This document shows, in pieces, positions 7,304-12,082 of a stretch of DNA of 12,082 nucleotides (position 1 is its first letter; the number at the start of each line of letters is the position of its first letter). The notes beneath the pieces are model-generated. The model did not search any database, was not told the DNA's origin, and saw only the letters and a list, made by a program, of their open reading frames with translations. The translations under genes were made by a program, and so were the position numbers. Source of the DNA: Legionellaceae bacterium (GTDB lineage: Bacteria; Pseudomonadota; Gammaproteobacteria; Legionellales; Legionellaceae). The DNA is taken from contig CANNIJ010000047.1 in the NCBI GenBank assembly GCA_947505025.1, positions 1 to 12,082 of the forward strand, read 5' to 3'.

Positions 7304-7831
7304 TTAACTCTCGCCATAAATATATTTTATAATATTATTAGCAACAGCTTTTACTGTTAATTTATCGGTTTCAAAACTTACGTCGGCAAGTTCATCATAA
7401 AAAGGCTCGCGTTCATCACGCAGCATTTCTAAACGTCCTGCTAAATCATCCGTTTGTAGCTGCGGGCGTTTTGTATCACGCTTTGTACGCTCAAACTGCT
7501 GTTGTAACGATGTCTTTAAATAAATAACTGTGCCTCTGCCAGCTAAAGCATTGCGATTTTCTGGTGTCATGATTACACCGCCGCCGGTTGCTAATACAAT
7601 ATTAGTTTTTTGCGTCAACTCATCAATTACTTTTTGCTCTCTACGCCTAAAACCTTCCTCACCTTCCACATCAAAGATCCAAGACAAATCAGCACCGCTG
7701 CGGTCTTCGATCACTTCATCTGAATCAAAAAACTCCAATTTAAGTTCTTTTGCCAAAGTACGACCAATTGTGCTTTTACCTGCGCCCATAGGTCCGATTA
7801 GAAAAATATTACGTACTTTAACGATGCTCAT
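7304..7831 (-). CDS. aroK: Shikimate kinase
   Basis: 175 residues, normal length. Cytoplasmic enzyme that phosphorylates shikimate with ATP to shikimate 3-phosphate in the chorismate pathway. The Walker A motif GPMGAGKST is at residues 13-21 and the shikimate/Mg-binding DSDEVIEDRSG at 36-46. FRRRE is at 61-65, ATGGGVI at 81-87 and the lid arginine in KRPQL at 121-125. The ATG at 7831 places the Walker motif as in other AroK proteins, but only a distant GAGG stands upstream. A 24-codon frame ends in TAA directly against this ATG. In many gammaproteobacteria aroK lies between pilQ and aroB; here pilQ is one large gene away and no aroB follows. AroK versus the paralogue AroL cannot be settled fully; the context favours AroK. 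Confidence 0.95.
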   Translation of the reverse strand: MSIVKVRNIFLIGPMGAGKSTIGRTLAKELKLEFFDSDEVIEDRSGADLSWIFDVEGEEGFRRREQKVIDELTQKTNIVLATGGGVIMTPENRNALAGRGTVIYLKTSLQQQFERTKRDTKRPQLQTDDLAGRLEMLRDEREPFYDELADVSFETDKLTVKAVANNIIKYIYGES

Positions 7832-7967
7832 TTAGATTGCATACCTCATCTTCTCGTCAGAACCGAATGCGACACTCACGTCTATATTAATCTCATTCAA
7901 CCGCATAGAGTATAACACACTAGTCCAGGCCTCTGGCTATAACTTCATAACCGAGTATCAGTTAAAT

Positions 7968-7996
7968 ATGATATTTTTCACGTTTAGGCAGAACAA
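7968..7996 (-). promoter_or_regulatory. Candidate sigma-70 promoter for aroK
   Basis: TTGTTC (7991-7996) and TATCAT (7968-7973) on the minus strand are separated by exactly 17 bases. The -10 box matches five of six positions, the -35 only three. It would give a leader of about 130 bases before aroK. Context supports a promoter in this gap, but the exact site is uncertain. Confidence 0.3.
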
Positions 7997-8050
7997 ATTA
8001 ATGTGCATCTGACTTAAATTTAGATGAGTGATGTGTTTATGGTATAAATG

Positions 8051-8080
8051 CGCGTACAAAGTACTGCGCGCGCCAGTACG
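8051..8080 (-). repeat. Overlapping hairpins with three GTAC blocks
   Basis: GTACTG (8061-8066) and CAGTAC (8074-8079) form a 6-bp stem around a CGCGCGC loop. The left arm can also pair with CGCGTAC just beside it (8051-8057), so two exclusive foldings are possible. It lies 60 bases after the stop of the 853-residue gene. The T-run ATTTTT follows on the plus strand only; on the transcribed minus strand just TTTGT follows. It is at best a weak terminator for that gene. Confidence 0.45.
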
Positions 8081-8138
8081 ATTTTTACCTGTTAGAACTG
8101 TTGGTTTGCTGCAAAATAAAGCCTATACCCAACACACA

Positions 8139-10700
8139 TCACAAAACAAATCCAGCAGCAATCTCCAGGGCAGATTCAGGCCATTTATATGTTGAGTGCA
8201 AAATCTTTAATCTGCTGTGTATATCTGCCGGATCTAGTCGATTGATATCTAAATCAATCACACTATCAAAGATAATCGATGCCAATGGCAGTATTTTATT
8301 AAGTTTTTTATCCTGCACTGCAGCAATTAATGCTTGAGCCGATCTTGTGCAACCATATTCTGCTTGACCAAAAATAGTCTTGCGATAGCTGGCAGTCACC
8401 AGCATTAAGCGCATAATCACTTGTTTGATTTGATCATCAGTAAAATTAGGCTGATCATTTATATCCATTAATAAATGATCCAACAACAATCCCTTATGCC
8501 CACGCTGACTAGCCCAAGACAAAGAATTACGACAGCGCAGGACTAAATCTCTCAGCGCTAAAACAACGCTGGTGTTAACTGTTTTATCGGGCACCAATGG
8601 ATTAATTGGCGACAGCATGGTTTCACGAGCATTAATTAAATCACGAATACCACTATCACCGGCAAATAAAACCCCATACTGCAGATGTATATACGTAACC
8701 TTTTGACCAACTTCAGCCTGCTCCTGCTCAGTAAAGTCAGGCAACTTGAGCACCTGCTCAGAATGTTTACTTGCAATTGAAAAAGCCAGCGCACTAACCT
8801 CTAACTGCCGGGTCATGGGACCAATGATTGATGACAAATTCACGCGCATTAAATTATCGTGTGGAATTGCTTTGTCTATCTGTTTTATATTATCGAGTAA
8901 AACTCTGTACTCTTTACCTACTTTGTCCAAGCAATCCTGTACAAATTGCTGAAATTTAATGTTCAGTAAAAACCCACGATAGCTTTGAATCAATTCACTT
9001 AGATTATCCAATAATTGTGAGATCTGAGTCATGCGATACTGCTGCTTGGGCAAGCTGCTTAATTGTTGCGCCGTTGGCGCATCTAATTGCAGTAGAAAAG
9101 GTAGATCCCACTTATAATGCTCTGCACTGCCCGCAGCTTCTTGATTAATCGCTCGTACTTGCTCAACTCCACCGAATACTCTGATACCACCAACAACCAG
9201 GCTTGAGCTGTGCACTGCGGCTAAACCCGCCGGAGAATCTACAATAATACGAAAATCCTCAATCACGAGTGTAATCAATGGTAATAATCTAGACGCAACT
9301 TCTGATGCAACGCTTAATTTATCCGGAGATTGCCAGTTTTTGCCTTTTAATGTTGCCTGAGTAATCTTTTTAACTGGATGGATGAATTTCTGATCAAATT
9401 TAGTTAAAGTCTGAGTCAATTCTACAGCCAAACTAACTGGTATGGCGTTAATCCTAGTGAATAATTTATTTTTTTCAACCCGGGGCAAATGACAGAAAAT
9501 AATTAATACATCCATTACATTGATAGCCTGCTTATTCACGCGCACACCAGCTGGCATCAGTGTATCCATACGATCAAATGCACGCAGCAATCCAGGCGCT
9601 TCAATCACCAGATCATTAATATAGCCTATCCTATAAGCCATATCCTCAGCAGCTCGAGCATCTGGTTTATCTTTGCCAGTCACAGGATTATGTCTTTTAT
9701 AGATTAATTTATAAATATTAGTGTCCATAATACGTAAAGATCGATGTACACTATTGGCAATATCTTCTAGATTTAAATCGTGCGCTTGTTTGTCAACATA
9801 AGCACGTTTAAGCCCTGCGTTATGCGTTTTTAACTTGCGCACAAAACTTAACAATTGATTTGTATCGTTATTAATCCGTGCAATGTCCGGTGCACCAGCT
9901 CTTAATAATTCATTTAAATACGTATCAACTTGATCGCATAAATCAATACAATCATTTATATTGAGTGGAAAACCGTTTGCATCAACAGGATGTTGAAGGT
10001 TCCAGAGTAAATTGGATAAACTTATCATGATAAACCGCGGAGCGGCCAGGTCATTTAAATAATCTGATTGCTCAAATGTAGATTTAAAAAACTCAAATAC
10101 TTTATTCCCCATTTGAAATTCATGATCAAGATCAGCTATTATATCCGGCAAAGCCGATACAAAAAACAAACGAATATTTTTTCGTTCTTGATCGAGCAAG
10201 TCTAAACTTGCTACCGGCTGATCGACTTGCTCACTTAAACGATAAAATGGAAGTACGGAATAAAAATCAACGTCTTTATTATTCTCGAGCACGGCATGTC
10301 GTATCCCAAAATAAGTGGCAAAAGCTGCGTTTGATTCATGGTTAGCTAGATCGATGAAATCTTTCACCACACGCTCTTCTGTATAATAATCCTTTTCTAG
10401 TTTATTAGTCGGCAAAGTAAATGTTGCAATCCCCGCAATCCGCTCTTTATCAAATGACAGTCTTTTATTCGCCAGAGCACTCATTTGACTTGACACTGCC
10501 AGGTATGAAATTGCAATGCCGCCTATAGCCGCAGAAATCACAAGTTCGACGGCATTGGCTTCAACTGCAGATCCTACTATCTTGGCATGTGATGTGGCGA
10601 ATGCACCAAACTGTTCTGCTTGATTACTCACTGCAGATGTACTTTTGGTCATTGCATTCGCCGTAGCGCGTAATACTTGTTCTGCTACCTCATAAGGCAT
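8139..10700 (-). CDS. Large protein of unknown function between pilQ and aroK
   Basis: 853 residues; not recognised. ATG 10700 has an AGGA site 9 bases upstream. Residues 51-70 (VELVISAAIGGIAISYLAVS) form one plausible membrane segment after a polar, Ala/Ser-rich N terminus; no cleavable signal peptide precedes it. The remaining 780 residues look soluble and mostly helical, rich in Leu, Asp, Gln and Asn, with few cysteines and no obvious nucleotide-binding, protease or kinase motif. I saw no internal repeats and no clear coiled coil. The C terminus (ESALEIAAGFVL) is hydrophobic and fits type IV secretion signals only poorly. It follows the secretin gene by 79 bases and precedes aroK by 307, splitting the usual pilQ-aroK pair. 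It could be a lineage-specific envelope protein, a pilus accessory protein or an effector. The frame is clearly coding: long, uninterrupted and of neighbour-like composition. Confidence 0.85.
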   Translation of the reverse strand: MPYEVAEQVLRATANAMTKSTSAVSNQAEQFGAFATSHAKIVGSAVEANAVELVISAAIGGIAISYLAVSSQMSALANKRLSFDKERIAGIATFTLPTNKLEKDYYTEERVVKDFIDLANHESNAAFATYFGIRHAVLENNKDVDFYSVLPFYRLSEQVDQPVASLDLLDQERKNIRLFFVSALPDIIADLDHEFQMGNKVFEFFKSTFEQSDYLNDLAAPRFIMISLSNLLWNLQHPVDANGFPLNINDCIDLCDQVDTYLNELLRAGAPDIARINNDTNQLLSFVRKLKTHNAGLKRAYVDKQAHDLNLEDIANSVHRSLRIMDTNIYKLIYKRHNPVTGKDKPDARAAEDMAYRIGYINDLVIEAPGLLRAFDRMDTLMPAGVRVNKQAINVMDVLIIFCHLPRVEKNKLFTRINAIPVSLAVELTQTLTKFDQKFIHPVKKITQATLKGKNWQSPDKLSVASEVASRLLPLITLVIEDFRIIVDSPAGLAAVHSSSLVVGGIRVFGGVEQVRAINQEAAGSAEHYKWDLPFLLQLDAPTAQQLSSLPKQQYRMTQISQLLDNLSELIQSYRGFLLNIKFQQFVQDCLDKVGKEYRVLLDNIKQIDKAIPHDNLMRVNLSSIIGPMTRQLEVSALAFSIASKHSEQVLKLPDFTEQEQAEVGQKVTYIHLQYGVLFAGDSGIRDLINARETMLSPINPLVPDKTVNTSVVLALRDLVLRCRNSLSWASQRGHKGLLLDHLLMDINDQPNFTDDQIKQVIMRLMLVTASYRKTIFGQAEYGCTRSAQALIAAVQDKKLNKILPLASIIFDSVIDLDINRLDPADIHSRLKILHSTYKWPESALEIAAGFVL

Positions 10701-10744
10701 ATTTAAACATCCTGTTAAGTTTACAAAAGATCCACAAGAATCTT

Positions 10745-10773
10745 AGGTGATCCGGGCATGGATCAAATGTCAA
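10745..10773 (-). promoter_or_regulatory. Possible promoter with hairpin upstream of the 853-residue gene
   Basis: A perfect TTGACA (10768-10773, minus strand) lies in the 79-base gap after the secretin stop. At 17-base spacing the -10 position reads TCACCT, a poor match. A 6-bp inverted repeat TGATCC/GGATCA (10748-10765) fills the spacer and could be an operator or a short RNA hairpin. Cotranscription from the secretin promoter is equally possible. Confidence 0.25.
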
Positions 10774-10779
10774 CAGCCC

Positions 10780-11988
10780 CTAATTAATAATATTTGGTGT
10801 GATAAAAATCAATAATACCTCTTGGCGAGTGTGTGCTGCAGTTCGAGTAAATAAACCGCCGATTAATGGTAGTCGACTTAACCATGGCACCCGTACTGTA
10901 GCATGATTTTTATCTTTTTTATCTATTCCTCCCAAGACTAATGTTTGACCGTCACGCATTAATACTCTGGTAATCAATGTCTTGGTGGATAATATAGGCA
11001 CACCCTGAACTCTTCTGCCTGAGTCTGAGTCCTGATTAACCACCAATGAAAGTGATAACTCTCCCCCTTGAATCAAATGTGGTGTAACCTTTAGACGTAA
11101 AACCGCTTTTTTGAACGAGACTGAGGTGGCACCACTGACATTGGATTCTTGGTACGGTATGTCTTCGCCAGATTCTATGATCGCTGCATGCTGATTAGTT
11201 GTGATCAACCGCGGACTGGCAATAATCGAAGCTTGACCATCACTTTCTAATGCTGATAATTCTAAATCCAGTAAAGCATGATCGCCCAATCTGGCCAATG
11301 AAATACCTATTGTCGCCGGTGCCGCCGCCAAGGGTAATGCCGCCAGGTCAAAATTAAAATGTTGCTTGAGCCCGCTAGATTCAGGTGCTGGAGCCGACAA
11401 GCCAAAACGCACACCCAAATCACGTGCGCAATCCCTGGACATATTAACAATCTTTGCCGTAATCATTACCTGTGGACTAGCAATATCCCACTGAGTAACT
11501 AACCGCTGAATTATATGACAATTAGATGCTGTATCACTTAAAAAAATTCGATTTGTTCGAGCATCAACACTAAGTGAACCGCGACTAGATAACCAAGTAC
11601 CTGGCTGCTCATGGATCATCTTGGATAAGAGCATTGCTGAAGCATGTTTTAATTGTATTACAACTGATAAAAGCTCTGCATTACTTTTCAACGAAGATTT
11701 ATGAGGTGCATAATCAATCAGAATTAAATTGCCCGCAACATGTTTGTCTAAACCTTTTAATTTTAAGATTACATCTAGCGCTTGATCAAATGGTAAATCA
11801 TGTACCTGTACCGTCATATTTCCGCGTACAGCATCGCTGATTATTATCTTTTTCTTCGAAAAATCTGCCAGTGACTCTAATACTGTACGTACGGCAATAT
11901 CTTGAAAATCCAAAGAAATACCGTGGTCTTTAGCCTGAATCGTCCAACTCAAAAACCAGCAACAAAAAATTACCATCCATTTGATCAT
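10780..11988 (-). CDS. pilQ: Type IV pilus/competence outer-membrane secretin, short PilQ/HofQ type
   Basis: 402 residues. A signal peptide spans residues 1-19 (MIKWMVIFCCWFLSWTIQA, then KDHG). An STN-like domain follows at about 25-75 (LDFQDIAVRTVLESLADFS), a secretin N1-type domain at about 105-170, and the secretin pore domain at about 173-400. The signature VPWLSRLPLIGGLF (367-380) and the ending RQEVLLIFITPNIIN are typical. Secretins form the outer-membrane ring through which type IV pili or DNA-uptake fibres pass. At 402 residues it lacks the peptidoglycan-binding AMIN domains of full PilQ (about 700 residues) and matches the size of HofQ/ComE competence secretins. The ATG at 11988 overlaps the stop of an upstream frame as ATGA, with no good ribosome site, indicating translational coupling. 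HofQ is an equally fair name. Confidence 0.92.
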   Translation of the reverse strand: MIKWMVIFCCWFLSWTIQAKDHGISLDFQDIAVRTVLESLADFSKKKIIISDAVRGNMTVQVHDLPFDQALDVILKLKGLDKHVAGNLILIDYAPHKSSLKSNAELLSVVIQLKHASAMLLSKMIHEQPGTWLSSRGSLSVDARTNRIFLSDTASNCHIIQRLVTQWDIASPQVMITAKIVNMSRDCARDLGVRFGLSAPAPESSGLKQHFNFDLAALPLAAAPATIGISLARLGDHALLDLELSALESDGQASIIASPRLITTNQHAAIIESGEDIPYQESNVSGATSVSFKKAVLRLKVTPHLIQGGELSLSLVVNQDSDSGRRVQGVPILSTKTLITRVLMRDGQTLVLGGIDKKDKNHATVRVPWLSRLPLIGGLFTRTAAHTRQEVLLIFITPNIIN

Positions 11989-12082
11989 GCTCGTGACTCA
12001 GCCGGCGGTATTCTACACCCACTATGCGCACTATGTAATACAAAATGCTGCTTGGAAAACCAAATAGCATGCGCATTGATCC
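11985..12082 (-). CDS. C-terminal fragment of an upstream pilus-operon gene (cut by window edge)
   Basis: The frame reading minus strand from 12080 stays open for 31 codons and ends in TGA at 11987-11985, overlapping the secretin ATG as ATGA. The fragment ends GCRIPPAESRA. The four-base overlap and the missing ribosome site of the secretin suggest this is the real upstream gene. By position it would be a PilP/HofP- or PilO-like assembly protein. Another frame is also open across this short stretch, so the identity is a guess from context. Confidence 0.42.
   Translation of the reverse strand, partial: INAHAIWFSKQHFVLHSAHSGCRIPPAESRA

Larger units (their letters stand above)
7832..8138 (-). 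other. 307-base intergenic region upstream of aroK
   Basis: The gap holds a GC-rich hairpin just after the upstream gene (8061-8079), a candidate promoter (7968-7996), and a 24-codon frame (7906-7832) whose TAA directly abuts the aroK ATG. No convincing longer gene, tRNA or known riboswitch was recognised. The small frame has no clear ribosome site and may be chance. Confidence 0.5.

Noticed and set aside
8101..8337. Plus-strand frame of 78 codons over the end of the 853-residue gene
   Set aside because: It is antisense to a long uninterrupted coding frame, has no clear ribosome site and no recognisable protein features.
8139..10700. Calling the 853-residue protein a Dot/Icm effector
   Set aside because: Its C terminus is hydrophobic with few glutamates, no eukaryotic-like motif was seen, and it neighbours a pilus gene, so the evidence does not favour one role.
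1..12082. CRISPR array, tRNA, rRNA, insertion sequence, prophage or toxin-antitoxin pair
   Set aside because: No regularly spaced repeats, transposase or integrase motifs, tRNA-like cloverleafs or small paired genes were found.

Overview
The window looks like chromosomal DNA of a gammaproteobacterium, most likely a member of the Legionellales (Legionella/Coxiella/Aquicella-type, living inside protists or animal cells). This is inferred from the AT-rich but densely coding sequence, the gene set (ribF, uspA, rnc, lepB, lepA, leucine dehydrogenase, aroK, a type IV pilus secretin) and a protein that resembles a host-directed type IV secretion effector. The species cannot be named from the sequence alone.

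All supported genes lie on the minus strand and are read from high to low coordinates. At the right edge is a pilus/competence secretin (10780-11988). Its ATG overlaps the stop of an upstream partial reading frame. Next comes a large unrecognised protein of 853 codons (8139-10700). A 307-base gap with a GC-rich hairpin leads to aroK (7304-7831). A 147-base gap with a perfect 13-bp inverted repeat leads to leucine dehydrogenase (6098-7156). The compact translation and processing operon lepA-lepB-rnc (6007-2737) follows. Then come a 639-codon phosphoinositide-phosphatase-like protein with a C-terminal membrane hairpin (694-2613), a universal stress protein (190-621) and the first 52 codons of ribF (1-156).

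Housekeeping functions present are translation quality control (LepA), protein export (LepB), RNA processing (RNase III), aromatic amino-acid synthesis (AroK), branched-chain amino-acid catabolism (LeuDH) and flavin cofactor synthesis (RibF). Two large ORFs sit where conserved neighbours would usually be. The pilQ-aroK-aroB order common in gammaproteobacteria is split by the 853-aa protein and has no aroB after aroK. The lepA-lepB-rnc-era order is followed by the phosphatase-like protein instead of era. The phosphatase carries the full CKSGKDRTG active-site loop, no signal peptide, two adjacent C-terminal membrane helices and a polar tail. This is the layout of Legionella SidF-type effectors and is the most notable object in the window.

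Two start sites are set shorter than the longest open frame (lepB at 4188, leucine dehydrogenase at 7156), because strong Shine-Dalgarno sequences and family lengths support the internal starts. lepA appears to start with TTG. No tRNA, rRNA, insertion sequence, integrase or CRISPR array was seen.
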